Shown here piece by piece: positions 19,089 through 30,130 of a stretch of DNA of 39,958 bases (position 1 is its first letter; each line of letters begins with the position of its first letter). The stretch lies in contig JALQTD010000003.1 in assembly GCA_023264155.1 (NCBI GenBank), positions 1 to 39,958 of the forward strand, given 5' to 3'. The notes under the pieces are model-generated. The model did not search any database, was not told the origin of the DNA, and saw only the letters and a list, made by a program, of their open reading frames with translations. The stretch comes from Flavobacteriales bacterium. Lineage in GTDB: Bacteria; Bacteroidota; Bacteroidia; Flavobacteriales_D; Sanyastnellaceae. The position numbers were made by a program, and so were the translations under genes.

Positions 19089-21320
19089 TCAATCGCGTGG
19101 ACGTCGGTCGCCCCGGTCGCGTCCACGACCCCCGCGATCTCCGCGATCTCCGCGTGGACGGTCGCCCCGTTCAGGACGTTCGACGTATCCTTCAGGCTTC
19201 GGCATCAGCACCTTGCGGCTCAGCTTGATTTTGCCCGTCTTCGGGTCACGTCCGACGACCTTGAACTTGACGACTTCACCTTCAGAAATGACATCCTCAA
19301 CGCGGTCAACGCGTTCCCAAGCCAGCTCCGAGACGTGCAACAACCCATCCTGTCCCGGGATGACTTCAACGAAGGCGCCGTATGGCATGATGCTCTTCAC
19401 CTTGCCTTCGTATTCTTCGCCGATTTCAACCGTTGGAGGGAAGGCAATGGCTTTGATGCGCTTGACGGCATCATCGATGGCCGTTTTGTTCGATGCGGCG
19501 ACTTGGACCATGCCCTTGCCGTCCACGTCATCAATGGAAACCGTCGCTCCCGTGACCGCTTGGATCTCTTGGATGATTTTTCCGCCTGGGCCGATGATCG
19601 GACCGATCGATTCGCCCGGGACTTCGAATTGGACGATGCGCGGAGCATGTTCCTTGTAATCCGCACGGGGCTCCGAAATCGATCCGAGCATCTCGCGCCG
19701 GATGTGGTGGCGGCCTTCACGTGCCTGGGCCAATGCCTCACGGAGTTGGGTGAAGCTCAAGCCCTTGATTTTGATGTCCATTTGGCAAGCGGTGATGCCC
19801 GCCTCCGTGCCGGTCACTTTGAAATCCATGTCACCGAGGTGATCTTCGTCTCCCAAGATGTCCGAAAGCACCACGTATTTGCCGGTCTCGGCATCCGTGA
19901 TCAGGCCCATCGCAATGCCCGATACGGGCGCTTTGATTTGAACGCCACCGTCCATCAAGGCCAACGTACCCGCACAAACGGTCGCCATGGAGGAAGAACC
20001 GTTGGATTCCAGGATCTCCGACACCAAACGGATGGTGTACGGGCAATCCTCGGCCGCAGGCAACACGCCCTTCAGCGCGCGCCATGCCAGGTTTCCGTGT
20101 CCGATTTCGCGGCGGCTCGTGCCCCGCAGGGGACGCTCCTCACCGGTTGAGAACGGGGGGAAGTTGTAGTGCAACAAGAACCGCTCGTTGCGGCGAACCA
20201 GCGCCCCATCGATCAATTGCTCATCGAGCTTCGTGCCCAACGTCAAAGTCGTCAGCGACTGCGTCTCACCGCGCGTAAAGATGGAACTGCCATGGCAACC
20301 CGGCAGGTAGTCCACTTCCGTCCAAATCGGGCGGATTTCCGTGGGCTTCCGGCCGTCGAGGCGGGTCTGCTCATTGAGCAACAAATCGCGGACAGCCTTC
20401 TTCTGAGCAGACTTGATGTATTGGGCCAACATGAAGCCCTTCTCCGCGCGCTCTTCGTCGCTCAGCGTGGCCACGAACTCCTCCTTGATGCGACCAAACG
20501 CCTCTTTGCGCTCCTCCTTCGAGCTGCCGTTTTTCGCCGCTTCGTAGAAGGGAGCGTAGAGCGCCTCGTTCACGCGAGCGCGCAACTCCTCGTCGTGGTT
20601 CTCGTGGTTGTATTCACGGGTCACGCCGTAGTGACCGGTCGACTTGGCGAGGGCGATTTGCGCCTCACACTGGGCCTTGATGGCGGCGTGCGCGACCTCG
20701 ATGGCGTCCACCATCTCGTCTTCGCTCGCTTCGTTCATTTCACCTTCCACCATGACGATGGAATCGAGCGAACCTGCGACCATGATGTCCATGTCCGCGG
20801 CTTCCAGCTCTGAACGCAAGGGGTTAACGATGAATTCACCGTTCACACGTGCCACGCGCACTTCTGAGATGGGACCGTCAAACGGCACGTCGCTCACAGC
20901 GATGCATGCCGATGCGGCGAGGCCTGCCAAGCTATCTGGCAGCACTTCTTCGTCCGCAGACATCAGCTGGATCATCACCTGGGTTCCCGCGTGATAATCC
21001 TCCGGGAAGGTGGGGCGCAATGCCCGGTCCACCAAGCGCATGACCAACACCTCCGAATCCGAAGGACGCGCCTCGCGCTTGAAGAATCCACCTGGGAAAC
21101 GGCCCGCGGCCGCATATTTCTCGCGGTAATCGACCGTGAGGGGAAGGAAGTCCACTTCGTCTCGGACTTCGTGAGAAGAAACGACCGTGGCGAGGAGCAT
21201 CGTGTCTCCTGAGCGCACTACGACTGAGCCGTGTGCTTGCTTCGCCAGTTTACCTGTTTCGAGGGTGATCTCGCGCCCATTGCCGAGATCGATGGTTTGG
21301 TTGTGTACCGTATAATTCAT
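19089..21320 (-). CDS. pnp: polyribonucleotide nucleotidyltransferase
   Basis: 743 aa; [33 protein letters not shown] ([19 protein letters not shown]) and S1 domains. Confidence 0.97.
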   Translation of the reverse strand: MNYTVHNQTIDLGNGREITLETGKLAKQAHGSVVVRSGDTMLLATVVSSHEVRDEVDFLPLTVDYREKYAAAGRFPGGFFKREARPSDSEVLVMRLVDRALRPTFPEDYHAGTQVMIQLMSADEEVLPDSLAGLAASACIAVSDVPFDGPISEVRVARVNGEFIVNPLRSELEAADMDIMVAGSLDSIVMVEGEMNEASEDEMVDAIEVAHAAIKAQCEAQIALAKSTGHYGVTREYNHENHDEELRARVNEALYAPFYEAAKNGSSKEERKEAFGRIKEEFVATLSDEERAEKGFMLAQYIKSAQKKAVRDLLLNEQTRLDGRKPTEIRPIWTEVDYLPGCHGSSIFTRGETQSLTTLTLGTKLDEQLIDGALVRRNERFLLHYNFPPFSTGEERPLRGTSRREIGHGNLAWRALKGVLPAAEDCPYTIRLVSEILESNGSSSMATVCAGTLALMDGGVQIKAPVSGIAMGLITDAETGKYVVLSDILGDEDHLGDMDFKVTGTEAGITACQMDIKIKGLSFTQLREALAQAREGRHHIRREMLGSISEPRADYKEHAPRIVQFEVPGESIGPIIGPGGKIIQEIQAVTGATVSIDDVDGKGMVQVAASNKTAIDDAVKRIKAIAFPPTVEIGEEYEGKVKSIMPYGAFVEVIPGQDGLLHVSELAWERVDRVEDVISEGEVVKFKVVGRDPKTGKIKLSRKVLMPKPEGYVERPERGDRPRGDRGDRGGRGRDRGDRRPRD

Positions 21321-21369
21321 CTATTCCTAAAAATCATCCTGTGAGCCGCCCTTCCGTTGAAGTCCAGCA

Positions 21370-21388
21370 GCGCCCCGCGCAAGGGCGC
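21370..21388 (-). other. hairpin in pnp 5' leader
   Basis: GCGCCC-TTGCGCG-GGGCGC on the minus strand, directly downstream of the rpsO terminator. Confidence 0.5.
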
Positions 21389-21429
21389 AAAAAGAAGAAG
21401 AAGGCAATGGAATTCCACTGCCTTCTTCT
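21389..21429 (-). terminator. intrinsic terminator downstream of rpsO, upstream of pnp
   Basis: Minus strand AGAAGAAGGCAGTGG-AATT-CCATTGCCTTCTTCT-TCTTTTT; 14 pairs plus one mismatch. Confidence 0.9.
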
Positions 21430-21441
21430 GCGCAAGTTCAA

Positions 21442-21711
21442 TTAGCGACGCAATCCCAACTCTGCAATGATGCTCCGGTAGCGGGTGATGTCTTTCGCCT
21501 TCAAGTAATCGAGCAACTTCCGACGCTTACCGACCAACTTGATCAAGGCGCGTTGGGTGTGGAAATCCTTCCGGTTCTTCTTCAGGTGCTCGGTCAAGTG
21601 AGCAATCCGGAATGAGAACATGGCGATTTGCGCCTCTGGGCTTCCCGTGTCTTGTTCTCCTTTGCCGTGCTTGGCAAAGAATTCTTTCTTCTTCTCTGAT
21701 GTCAAATACAT
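21442..21711 (-). CDS. rpsO: 30S ribosomal protein S15
   Basis: MYLTSEKKKEFFAKHGKGEQDTGSPEAQIAMFSFRIAHLTEHLKKNRKDFHTQRALIKLVGKRRKLLDYL. Confidence 0.97.
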   Translation of the reverse strand: MYLTSEKKKEFFAKHGKGEQDTGSPEAQIAMFSFRIAHLTEHLKKNRKDFHTQRALIKLVGKRRKLLDYLKAKDITRYRSIIAELGLRR

Positions 21712-21777
21712 GTCGAAATCAAATTGATGTTCGTGATGCTGCAAAATTGCGGGTGCAAATGTACACCAAATCCCGTG

Positions 21778-22650
21778 TTATCCAACTTTCTCTTCCCCAA
21801 CCGGTGCATCCACCATCGCCCGCAAGTAAAAGGACAGCTTTTCCTTGAGGTCTTTGCGTTCCACGATGGCATCGAGGAAGCCGTGTTCTAACAGGAATTC
21901 AGAACGTTGGAACCCTTCGGGCAGGTCCTTGCCGATGGTCTCCTTCACCACCCGCGGACCGGCAAAGCCGATGAGGGCATTCGGTTCGGCGATGTTGAGA
22001 TCCCCGAGCATGGCGAACGACGCGGTCACGCCGCCCGTGGTCGGGTCGGTCAGGACCGAAATGTAGGGCAGCTTCGCTTGGGCGAGCAGGGAAAGGCGGG
22101 CGCTGGTTTTGGCCATTTGCATGAGGCTCAACCCCGCCTCCATCATCCGCGCGCCACCTGATTTGCTGATGCAGATGTACGGGCAGTTTTTTTTCAAGGC
22201 CAAATCGATGCCGCGCGCAATTTTCTCGCCCACCACCGAACCCATCGACCCCCCGATGAAGGAGAAGTCCATGGCGCTCACCACCACGGGCATGCCGTCG
22301 AGTTCACCACTGGCAGTGCGGATGGCATCCTCCAGCTCCGTCTTTTCCTTCGCCTTTTCCAGACGGCTTTTGTAATCGGTGGTGTCTTTGAACTCGAGCG
22401 GATCTGCGGACACCATTTTAGCTGCGACTTCGCGGAACTTGCCGCCATCGAACAGGATGTCAAAATAGGCTTGGCTGCCAATGCGCTCGTGGTGACCGCA
22501 TGTGGCACAGACGTGCAACGTGCCCGCAAACTCCTGGGACGTGACCACGTTTTTACAACCTGGACACTTGTACCATGCGCCTTCGGGAATTTCCTTCTTC
22601 TCAGTGCTCTTCGTGGTAATGCCGTCTTGACTGCGTTTAAACCATCCCAT
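21778..22650 (-). CDS. accD: acetyl-CoA carboxylase carboxyltransferase subunit beta
   Basis: Zn-finger [55 protein letters not shown]...[34 protein letters not shown]. Confidence 0.97.
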   Translation of the reverse strand: MGWFKRSQDGITTKSTEKKEIPEGAWYKCPGCKNVVTSQEFAGTLHVCATCGHHERIGSQAYFDILFDGGKFREVAAKMVSADPLEFKDTTDYKSRLEKAKEKTELEDAIRTASGELDGMPVVVSAMDFSFIGGSMGSVVGEKIARGIDLALKKNCPYICISKSGGARMMEAGLSLMQMAKTSARLSLLAQAKLPYISVLTDPTTGGVTASFAMLGDLNIAEPNALIGFAGPRVVKETIGKDLPEGFQRSEFLLEHGFLDAIVERKDLKEKLSFYLRAMVDAPVGEEKVG

Positions 22651-22696
22651 GTTGAAGTGAATTTGAGCAGGTAAAGGTACTGAAAGGAGCGGGGAA

Positions 22697-24940
22697 TCAG
22701 AACGGGTGACCGATTCCGATGTGAAATGCGCCGCGGGCCTTGGTTTGGCCCAACCATCGGGCACCCAACGGCTGCGTAGGATCGTGCAAGCGCAAGCCGC
22801 CATCGAGGCGCAGGAGGAAGAAGCCAAAATCCCAGCGCGCACCGAGGCCACCATTCCATGCCACGCTCTGCCACCGCCCGCCGGCCCACGTCGCCGAGGC
22901 CGCTACCCCCTCCGCAGCGCGCATCCACACGTTGCCCGCGTCGGCGAAAATGGCCAGGGTAAAGGACTCGGTCAGCGGCTCGCGGTACTCGATGTTCAGC
23001 TCGGCGCGCCAATCGCCCACGCCGCGGATGGCTCCTTCGGCCTCGGCGTCCACCACGCCCCCGGGCCCCACATCCCGGGTCGCCCAGCCGCGCAATCCGT
23101 TCACGCCGCCGCCGAAAAAACTGCGGTCGTAGGGCAGGCTGTTCAAGTTGGGTCCGACCCAGGCCACCCCGAGGTAGGCGCGGGCGGCGATTTGGCCTGG
23201 AGCTTCCGGATCTTCCCGGGTACCGAAACGCACATCTTGCTCCACCCGCACAAATTGCGCCACCGGGACCCCGGCCATGACGAATGCTCCTTCTTCGTTC
23301 TGAGGCAGTTGGAGCGCATCCCCCAAGTGCCGCCACAGCTGGCCGCTCCACTCCACGGAAGAGCGCACACCGCCAAGCCACGTCGCCTGCTCCCTCCACC
23401 CGGATCGCCACGCGAGGCGCGTCAAGGTCGAGGCGTAGTCCTGAAAACGGGATTTCAAAAACGGATTGCCCTGTGCGTCCAACCATTCCACAAACGCATC
23501 TTCAGCCTCCAAGTCCGTGTAGTTGAACTCAAATAAATCAATATTAACCAAGCTATTACGCGACTCGTTCTCGACAAACTCAAACCCATACCGCATGGCA
23601 AAGGCCTTCCGCAAATAATCCGGACGAGCCTCCCGGCGGAAGGCCAGCCCAAGCTCCGAACGGGCCGCATTCGATGGCCGCAACCGGTGCAATCCGAGCG
23701 GGGGAATGCCCAAAATCGAATAGTTCGCCTCGAGCGACCACTCCCCGCTGTTGGGCACCAGGGCCGCTTCGTTGTAACTGAAGGGCTGGGTGGAACTGAT
23801 ACCCGCTGTTGCCGTCCACTCCAATTGGTCTCCACGCCCCGAAACATTGCGGTCCGTCCAGCTCACGCGCAATAGCGGACCGTAACGCACATCGGTACGC
23901 GTGAAATCCACCTCCGTTTGCAACCCAAACCGTTTGCGCTGCCACAGCCGAACATCCACGTCCACCCACCGCTGTCCCGCATCGTCTAACCGGGTTGTCG
24001 TCGGCATTTCGACCCGACTCACGGCCGGCAGGCGCATGAGCCGCCGATACGTGGTCTCGAGCGCTTCCCGGTCATACAAGGCGCCGATTTCCGCGGCTAT
24101 CAGGTGATCCAGGACCGCTTCCCGCAGTGGATGCACCAGCCCGCTGTCCTGCTCCTGCACCGCAATGCTCCCAAGCCGCAGGCGTTCATGTGGGCGGGCC
24201 AAATCCGATTGCACCACCGGCCGAATCACCACCTTCACCCCGATCCGGTGCTCCCCTGCCCCGCGGCTCCCGATCGAGTCGGCCTCGTACGCGATGTACG
24301 CCTCGTCGAACTCTGCATACCCTTTGGACTGCAGCACCCGCGCAATGCGCCCACGCTCGGCGTCCAACACATCCGCATCAAAGGCCCTCCCCGGTTGCAC
24401 CAGCGACTGCGGCATGACATCCCGCGGGTTAATGCCCGTCCCTTCCATGCTCCACTCCACTCGCCCCACCTTCCACAATGCGCCCAAATCCATGACGTAC
24501 CGCACCGCCAGCCGCCGATTCCGCAACGTATCCAACTCCACTGCTCCCTGAGCGTCCAAATACCCCGCCCTCCGTGCGAGCGCCTCCAAATTGCGCACGG
24601 TCCGATCCCCCATTGCGGCATCCCAAGTCACAGGCGCCTCGCCGAACGTTTCCACCATCCAATAGCGCAGGCCTTTGTCCGGCGATTTCCCCCGCGCAGC
24701 CCGCGCCTCCCGCCGCCGTGACAACACTTCAGGCCGAACGAGCTCATGCGCCCGCAACCGCAAGCGGACCCCGAGCGTCCGTTGGTTCTCCACCAAGCGC
24801 AGCACGGACTCCCCGTCCAAATCCACTTCCTGCCCCCATGCAATGCCTTGCTCCTCCACCAACCACTCCCCCGCCGGCAAATTCCGCGTCAATTGGCAGC
24901 CCGTCAGCAGAAAAACCATGGCGTACATTTGTGCCCGCAT
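22697..24940 (-). CDS. BamA/TamA-family outer membrane protein (lipoprotein signal)
   Basis: Short signal with lipobox [20 protein letters not shown]-like N-terminus; C-terminal [21 protein letters not shown]...[24 protein letters not shown]...[15 protein letters not shown]. Confidence 0.85.
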   Translation of the reverse strand: MRAQMYAMVFLLTGCQLTRNLPAGEWLVEEQGIAWGQEVDLDGESVLRLVENQRTLGVRLRLRAHELVRPEVLSRRREARAARGKSPDKGLRYWMVETFGEAPVTWDAAMGDRTVRNLEALARRAGYLDAQGAVELDTLRNRRLAVRYVMDLGALWKVGRVEWSMEGTGINPRDVMPQSLVQPGRAFDADVLDAERGRIARVLQSKGYAEFDEAYIAYEADSIGSRGAGEHRIGVKVVIRPVVQSDLARPHERLRLGSIAVQEQDSGLVHPLREAVLDHLIAAEIGALYDREALETTYRRLMRLPAVSRVEMPTTTRLDDAGQRWVDVDVRLWQRKRFGLQTEVDFTRTDVRYGPLLRVSWTDRNVSGRGDQLEWTATAGISSTQPFSYNEAALVPNSGEWSLEANYSILGIPPLGLHRLRPSNAARSELGLAFRREARPDYLRKAFAMRYGFEFVENESRNSLVNIDLFEFNYTDLEAEDAFVEWLDAQGNPFLKSRFQDYASTLTRLAWRSGWREQATWLGGVRSSVEWSGQLWRHLGDALQLPQNEEGAFVMAGVPVAQFVRVEQDVRFGTREDPEAPGQIAARAYLGVAWVGPNLNSLPYDRSFFGGGVNGLRGWATRDVGPGGVVDAEAEGAIRGVGDWRAELNIEYREPLTESFTLAIFADAGNVWMRAAEGVAASATWAGGRWQSVAWNGGLGARWDFGFFLLRLDGGLRLHDPTQPLGARWLGQTKARGAFHIGIGHPF
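24924..24931 (+). promoter_or_regulatory. -7 box (TACATTTG) for TrmH/SpoU gene, inside opposite-strand CDS
   Basis: Exact TAnnTTTG, 7 nt before ATG at 24939. Confidence 0.6.
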
Positions 24941-25700
24941 GATTACGAAAGCTGAACTCCATTCCGTCCGGGCCTTGCGCCACCGCGCGACCCGCGAAAC
25001 GGAAGGGCTCTTCGTAGTGGAGGGTTGGAAAGGCATCATGGAGTTGCTCGCGAGCACGGTGGATGTGGTGCGAATTTACGCGCGGAGCGAAGTTCAACCA
25101 CCATCCGGACATTTCCTTCCAGATGCCGCCGTTCCGGTCACCGCTAAGGAGATGGAAAGGATGTCGCAGATGAAAACACCGCCGGGCATTTTGGCCACTG
25201 CGCGCATCCCCGACCCCGGCCCCGCTCCACGCGACTTCGAACACCTCGCCACCTCCCGCATCCCCTTGTTGCTCTACTGCGACGGCATTGCGGATCCGGG
25301 CAACTTGGGCACCCTCATCCGCACGGCGGATTGGTTCGGATTTGCAGGTGTGGTGTGCGACCGCACGGGCGTGGATCCGTGGAACGCGAAGTGCCTGCAG
25401 GCCTCCATGGGGTCAGCGATGCGGATGCGGATTTGGACCGTGGATGGAGCCGATTGGTTGCGGCAGTGGAAATCGCCTGTTTGGGCGCTCGACGCGCACG
25501 GGTCCGACCTGTGCCAAACCACGTGGCAACCCGGCGCACTGGTCATCGGCTCCGAATCCCACGGCTTATCCGCCGAAGCGCGTGAACGTGCCACGGAGAC
25601 CCTCGCCATTCCGGGTGCCGGTCAAACTGAGTCCTTGAATGCCGCCATCGCCGGCAGCATCGCCATGTTCGAAATCGCGCGTTCCGTTCAGGCGTTCTGA
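24939..25700 (+). CDS. TrmH/SpoU-family RNA 2'-O-methyltransferase
   Basis: CDGIADPGNLGTLIRTADWFGFAGVV...ALVIGSESHGLSAEARE...IPGAGQTESLNAAIAGSIAMFEI. Confidence 0.95.
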   Translation: MITKAELHSVRALRHRATRETEGLFVVEGWKGIMELLASTVDVVRIYARSEVQPPSGHFLPDAAVPVTAKEMERMSQMKTPPGILATARIPDPGPAPRDFEHLATSRIPLLLYCDGIADPGNLGTLIRTADWFGFAGVVCDRTGVDPWNAKCLQASMGSAMRMRIWTVDGADWLRQWKSPVWALDAHGSDLCQTTWQPGALVIGSESHGLSAEARERATETLAIPGAGQTESLNAAIAGSIAMFEIARSVQAF

Positions 25701-26833
25701 GTGCGCGCCGGCGCGTTGACGCCCAACCAATTGAACACGGGCTGCGCGGTGATTTCGCACCACTTGCGCCGAATGGCCGCTTCCGTGAAAGGCTGGTCCC
25801 GTTGCACGAATTCCACCACCTCTTCCAGCCGCGCTTCACACGTCTCTGCCGCCGATTCCTCTGCAAGCGTCAACCCGGAAGTGGATCCTTCAGCAATTTG
25901 TTCTGCGGCCCACAATTGATTGGGCCAAAGCTTCATGTTCGAAAAAATGATGCGGTCCGTAGCCTCCGCAAGGAGTTGATGCGGGCGGCCCTCTCCTTCC
26001 TCCCAGGGCTCGGGTTGGCCAACGCCCACGTGCACCCGCCCTTTCCAGCCAAACAGCCCCATTTTCATGCTCCGCTCATCTTCGCCGGGCGACTTTTCAT
26101 ACTGACCGTCGTTGGCTTCGCGCATGAGCAATTCACGCACCTTCATGCCGTCGCAAGGATCCCATTCATAACTGAGCGCCACCGGGTGCACCCGCAGGCC
26201 TTCCCAATGCTCCGCCCCGCCCCCGTCGAGCAGCATGCGGATCAAAGCCGGCGAGGTCCGATCGTCGCCATCTTTCGCCCTTCCCTCTCGTTGGGCCAGC
26301 CAAACACTTCGGCAGTCCCCTATGACCACATCCCGCACATAAGCCGCCACCTCAGCTGAGTTCGCCAGCTGTTCACGGGGCGTTCCGCCACGGGTGACAA
26401 TGAAGGAGCGGTTCAAGCGGACGAGCGCCTCCACCCAGGGCAATCCGAGCAAGTTGCTGCCGATGCCAATCTCAGTGGTCGCCGCGCCCAATTCCACCAG
26501 GATCAAGTTGATCAGTGACGGGTCGAGGACGATGTCGCGGTGGTTCGAAATGAAGAGCGCGCCTTCGGGATTGAAATCATCAGGCAGCGAATACGTGACC
26601 ACATCGGTGGAAGAAGTGAGCAACGCCTCAATCACCGGCTTGGAGATTTGTTCCTGGAATGCGGCCACCGTTTCGATGGCCGCCATCCGCTCCAACAAGG
26701 CTGCTGCCTCTTGCGATCCCATGAACGGCTCCAGCACCTGCTGCCAATCCACTGCCTGCTTCAACAAGCCGATGGCTGATGGGACTTCGTGGTCCCGATA
26801 GGGGCGCATGTGCGCAAAAGCGTCTCCTTCCAT
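25688..26833 (-). CDS. PlsC-like acyltransferase (1-acyl-sn-glycerol-3-phosphate acyltransferase family)
   Basis: GALFISNHRDIVLDPSLIN (NHxxxxD-like) ...CRSVWLAQREGRAKDGDDRTSPAL. Confidence 0.75.
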   Translation of the reverse strand: MEGDAFAHMRPYRDHEVPSAIGLLKQAVDWQQVLEPFMGSQEAAALLERMAAIETVAAFQEQISKPVIEALLTSSTDVVTYSLPDDFNPEGALFISNHRDIVLDPSLINLILVELGAATTEIGIGSNLLGLPWVEALVRLNRSFIVTRGGTPREQLANSAEVAAYVRDVVIGDCRSVWLAQREGRAKDGDDRTSPALIRMLLDGGGAEHWEGLRVHPVALSYEWDPCDGMKVRELLMREANDGQYEKSPGEDERSMKMGLFGWKGRVHVGVGQPEPWEEGEGRPHQLLAEATDRIIFSNMKLWPNQLWAAEQIAEGSTSGLTLAEESAAETCEARLEEVVEFVQRDQPFTEAAIRRKWCEITAQPVFNWLGVNAPARTQNA

Positions 26834-26854
26834 GGGGGTGCAAGATAACCCACC

Positions 26855-26862
26855 TACTTTTG
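26855..26862 (+). promoter_or_regulatory. -7 box (TACTTTTG) for DEAD-box helicase
   Basis: Exact TAnnTTTG, 4 nt before ATG at 26867. Confidence 0.65.
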
Positions 26863-26866
26863 TCTC

Positions 26867-28162
26867 ATGACCTTCGAGGAACTCAAACTCACCCGCCAGT
26901 TCATTCGGGCTGTCGAACAGGCGGGCTACAACGCACCGACCCCCATCCAAGAGAAGGCCATTCCCCCCATTCGCTCCGGGCAGGATGTCATCGGCATCGC
27001 CCAAACGGGCACGGGAAAAACCGCGGCATTCCTGCTTCCGACGTTGCAAAAACTGAAGTACCCACAAGGCATGGAACCCCGGGCGGTGGTGTTGGCCCCG
27101 ACCAAGGAACTCGTGCTGCAAATCCATGAACAGGCCGAACGCTTCGCCCAGTTCACCGAATTGCGGTGCTTGGCGTTGTACGGTGGAATCGGGTACAAGA
27201 AGCAGCTCGAGGCAGTGCAGGCCGGGCAGGATTTGCTGATTGCCACCCCCGGTCGGTTTTTGGAAATCTACCAGCGCGGAGGGTTCAACCCGAAAAAAAT
27301 CACCACGGTGGTCCTCGATGAAGCGGACCGCATGATGGACATGGGGTTCATGCCCCAGTTGCGGCTTGTTCAGGAATTGGTGCCGAGCAAGCGACAGAAC
27401 CTCCTCTTTTCCGCTACGTTTCCGGAACGGGTGCAACGGCTGGCGGATGAGTTTCTGCTTTGGCCTACGCGGGTGGAAGCCACCCCCCAATCCACTCCGG
27501 TAGCTACCGTTCAACAATTCAGCGCAGCGCTCCCGAATGTCGCCACCAAGTTGCACTTCGTGAAATACCTGCTGACCGAGCGGTACCCCGAAGCGCGCGC
27601 CATGGTCTTCGTTCGCGAAAAGGACCAAGCCGAGCTCATCAGCCGCGGACTGGCCGATGCTTTGAAAGGGCAAGTGCGTTCCATTCACAGCAACAAAGGA
27701 CAAAACAGCCGCATCCACGCCATGGACCTGTTCCGGGAAGGAGCCATCCGATGCCTCGTCAGCACCGACGTGGCTAGCCGCGGCATCGATGTACCCGAAA
27801 CGTCGCTCGTCATCAACTTCAGCGTGCCGCGGGATCCCCACGACTACGTGCACCGCATCGGCCGGACCGGTCGGGCCTTCCGCGACGGGGAAGCCTTCAC
27901 GCTCGTGGACCCGTCCGAAGGGTATGCACTCGAACGCATCGTTGAATTGACCCAAACCCCCATCGCCCCATTCGACGTCCCTGCGGAATTGCCCGTAGAG
28001 GAAACGCCCCGGTGGGAAAAACAAGCCCAAGCGCGCACCATCGACGGGGAGATGCGGAAACGCGACCCCAACTACAAAGGCGCCTTCCACGAGAAGAAGA
28101 AAAAAACAGCGAAACGGCCGGTCAAGAAGGGCAACCGCCCCCCCAAGGCCAAACGGGGCTAA
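26867..28162 (+). CDS. DEAD-box RNA helicase
   Basis: Q-motif, IAQTGTGKTAAFLLP, VLDEADRMMDMGF, SATFP, VSTDVASRGIDVP, HRIGRTGRAFRDG; basic C-terminal tail. Confidence 0.97.
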   Translation: MTFEELKLTRQFIRAVEQAGYNAPTPIQEKAIPPIRSGQDVIGIAQTGTGKTAAFLLPTLQKLKYPQGMEPRAVVLAPTKELVLQIHEQAERFAQFTELRCLALYGGIGYKKQLEAVQAGQDLLIATPGRFLEIYQRGGFNPKKITTVVLDEADRMMDMGFMPQLRLVQELVPSKRQNLLFSATFPERVQRLADEFLLWPTRVEATPQSTPVATVQQFSAALPNVATKLHFVKYLLTERYPEARAMVFVREKDQAELISRGLADALKGQVRSIHSNKGQNSRIHAMDLFREGAIRCLVSTDVASRGIDVPETSLVINFSVPRDPHDYVHRIGRTGRAFRDGEAFTLVDPSEGYALERIVELTQTPIAPFDVPAELPVEETPRWEKQAQARTIDGEMRKRDPNYKGAFHEKKKKTAKRPVKKGNRPPKAKRG

Positions 28163-28626
28163 CCTTCCCCCGGCATCAACCGTTTCTTCACCCGAGAAAG
28201 GTCGCTCCAAGCCGTGCCCGGTTCCGCCACACTGTGGTGCACGGCAGCAGTTCCACTGCGCGCGCCACTTACCACCCGCACCCCATCCCCTTCCACCACA
28301 AACCCCTCTTCGTAGCACATGACGGCGAGGCTGCCATCGGCTTGGCCTGCCACGTGGGTATGGAAATTGAAGTCGTACCCCGCCCGCCGCAACCAAACGA
28401 AGCACGCCACGGGATCAGCCGCCAATTGCGCGTGGTATCTCCGAAACCGCTTGATGAGGGTTCGGTTGTTGTGCAGGATTTGGTCGATCTGGCTCAGCAC
28501 CCCGGCTTTGTTCCGGTGGTGCTTGACGCGGCATGCATCGTCGCAGAAACGCTTGTCACGGCGGCCCTGAAGGGGAGCTTGGCAGCTGGCGCAAGTCTCC
28601 CGGAAATTCATCATGTGCTCATTCAT
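28159..28626 (-). CDS. hypothetical protein with N-terminal zinc-ribbon (DUF2116-like)
   Basis: CASCQAPLQGRRDKRFCDDACRVKHHRNK. Confidence 0.7.
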   Translation of the reverse strand: MNEHMMNFRETCASCQAPLQGRRDKRFCDDACRVKHHRNKAGVLSQIDQILHNNRTLIKRFRRYHAQLAADPVACFVWLRRAGYDFNFHTHVAGQADGSLAVMCYEEGFVVEGDGVRVVSGARSGTAAVHHSVAEPGTAWSDLSRVKKRLMPGEG

Positions 28627-28685
28627 GCCGGAAAAAAACAGCCCGCAGCCGCCCTTCCCCGAAAAAAGTTCACCGCCGATGCCCG

Positions 28686-29525
28686 TTAATTCACGAGCGC
28701 TTCGTCCAGCCGCTCTACGAGGGCGGTGAACAGCTGTGAAAGCTGGCCTTCAGCGCCCTTCGCGGTGGCGAGGATTTCCGCAATGTCCACGGGCGCAAGG
28801 CGTTCCGGATCGCACGCGTCCGTGAGCACGCTCACGGCCACGCACGGCATGCCCATGTGGGCACAAGCGATGACTTCCGGGGCGGTACTCATGCCCACGG
28901 CGTCCGCACCGATGGTCCGCAAGTAGCGGTACTCCGCGGGGGTCTCGAGGTGAGGTCCGGCCACGCTGGCGTACACGCCATTGCGCAGCGTGATGCCGAG
29001 GTCGGCTGCCGCAGCCCCGAGCACCTTCCGCAATCCCATGTGGTACGCGGCATACATATCTGGAAAGCGGTTGCCAAGCTGATCGATGTTGGGCCCGCGC
29101 AACGGGTTCTCAGGTTGCAAGTTGATGTGGTCGTCGATGCACATCAACTCGCCGGTGTTGTGGCCGGGGTTGAGCGCGCCAGCTGCATTGGAAATGAGCA
29201 TCGCCCGGCCGCCGAGCAGCCGCGTGATCCGCACCGGCATGACCACTTGTTCCATGGTATAGCCTTCGTAATAGTGGAAGCGACCTTGCCAAGCGAGGAC
29301 CTTCCGCCCGCCGAGGGTGCCATAGAGCAGTTTCCCGAAGTGGAATTCCACGGTGGCCACGGGCAGGTTCGGGATTTGGTTGTAACTCCACTGCTTTTCC
29401 ACCTCAATCTTTGAGGCCAAATCCCCCAACCCCGTTCCCAGGATGATGCCGCAATCCACTTCATTCACCCCCTTTTCTTGCAGGTATTCAACGACCTCCT
29501 GCAGGGTCTCCATCACGTCTTTCAT
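28686..29525 (-). CDS. purine nucleoside phosphorylase (PNP, PunA type)
   Basis: GIILGTGLGDLASKI...WQGRFHYYEGYTMEQVVMPVR...ISNAAGALNPGHNTGELMCIDDHINL...GPHLETPAEYRYLRTIGADAVGMSTAPEVI. Confidence 0.95.
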   Translation of the reverse strand: MKDVMETLQEVVEYLQEKGVNEVDCGIILGTGLGDLASKIEVEKQWSYNQIPNLPVATVEFHFGKLLYGTLGGRKVLAWQGRFHYYEGYTMEQVVMPVRITRLLGGRAMLISNAAGALNPGHNTGELMCIDDHINLQPENPLRGPNIDQLGNRFPDMYAAYHMGLRKVLGAAAADLGITLRNGVYASVAGPHLETPAEYRYLRTIGADAVGMSTAPEVIACAHMGMPCVAVSVLTDACDPERLAPVDIAEILATAKGAEGQLSQLFTALVERLDEALVN

Positions 29526-29533
29526 GTTCGCTC

Positions 29534-30130
29534 TCAAATTCTATTTCCGCCGCGTGACTGCCAGCGCTTCCAATCCGCTTCCACATCCACGTCGGCCAAG
29601 CAAGGTAGTGCAAGAATCCGCATCCCACGGCTTACGGCGCGCACGATCTCTTCGGCGTGCACCCGGTTGTGGCTCCAGGTGCGGCCGATGAACTGCTCGC
29701 CGCTTTCCGCGCGCATGCCCACCGCGCAGTAACCGCCGTCGTCCGCGGGCACGGTCACCCATGACGCGTCGGCTTTCAGCGCTTCGAACATGCGGTGGAT
29801 GCGGGGGGCATCGAGGTCGGGGACGTCCGTGCCGGCGACCACCACGCGCTCGGCTCCGGCCGCGATGGCTTGGTCGGTGGCTGCCTTCATCCGCTCGCCC
29901 AAGTCCCCGGCCGTTTGTTCCCAAACGGTGCCCGCGTGTTCCCAAGTGCCCGTGCCGGTGAGGACCCAAATCGCCTCCCACCGGTCGTCCGCTGCAAGCC
30001 GGCTCGCCCGTTCGAGCAGGTGCCGGTAAGCCGCTAGGGCGGCGGCCTCCCCTAGGGTCGCAGCGAGCCGCGATTTCACCTGGCCCAGCGCCGGACGGCG
30101 GGCGAACAAAAGCAGGACGTTGCCGCTCAT
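29534..30130 (-). CDS. DUF2064 glycosyltransferase-like, rSAM/selenodomain-associated transferase 1 family (TIGR04282-like)
   Basis: LLLFARRPALGQVKSRLAATLGEAAALAAYRHLLE...GAERVVVAGTDVPDLDAPRI...DDGGYCAVGM; ATGA overlap with arsS. Confidence 0.85.
   Translation of the reverse strand: MSGNVLLLFARRPALGQVKSRLAATLGEAAALAAYRHLLERASRLAADDRWEAIWVLTGTGTWEHAGTVWEQTAGDLGERMKAATDQAIAAGAERVVVAGTDVPDLDAPRIHRMFEALKADASWVTVPADDGGYCAVGMRAESGEQFIGRTWSHNRVHAEEIVRAVSRGMRILALPCLADVDVEADWKRWQSRGGNRI

Noticed and set aside
22278-23486. 402-aa minus-strand ORF
   Set aside because: Out-of-frame reading through accD and the BamA-like gene.
26834-28405. N-terminal extension (about 524 aa) of the 905-aa minus-strand ORF upstream of the acyltransferase
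   Set aside because: Lies entirely antisense to the DEAD-box helicase; the acyltransferase itself starts at 26833.
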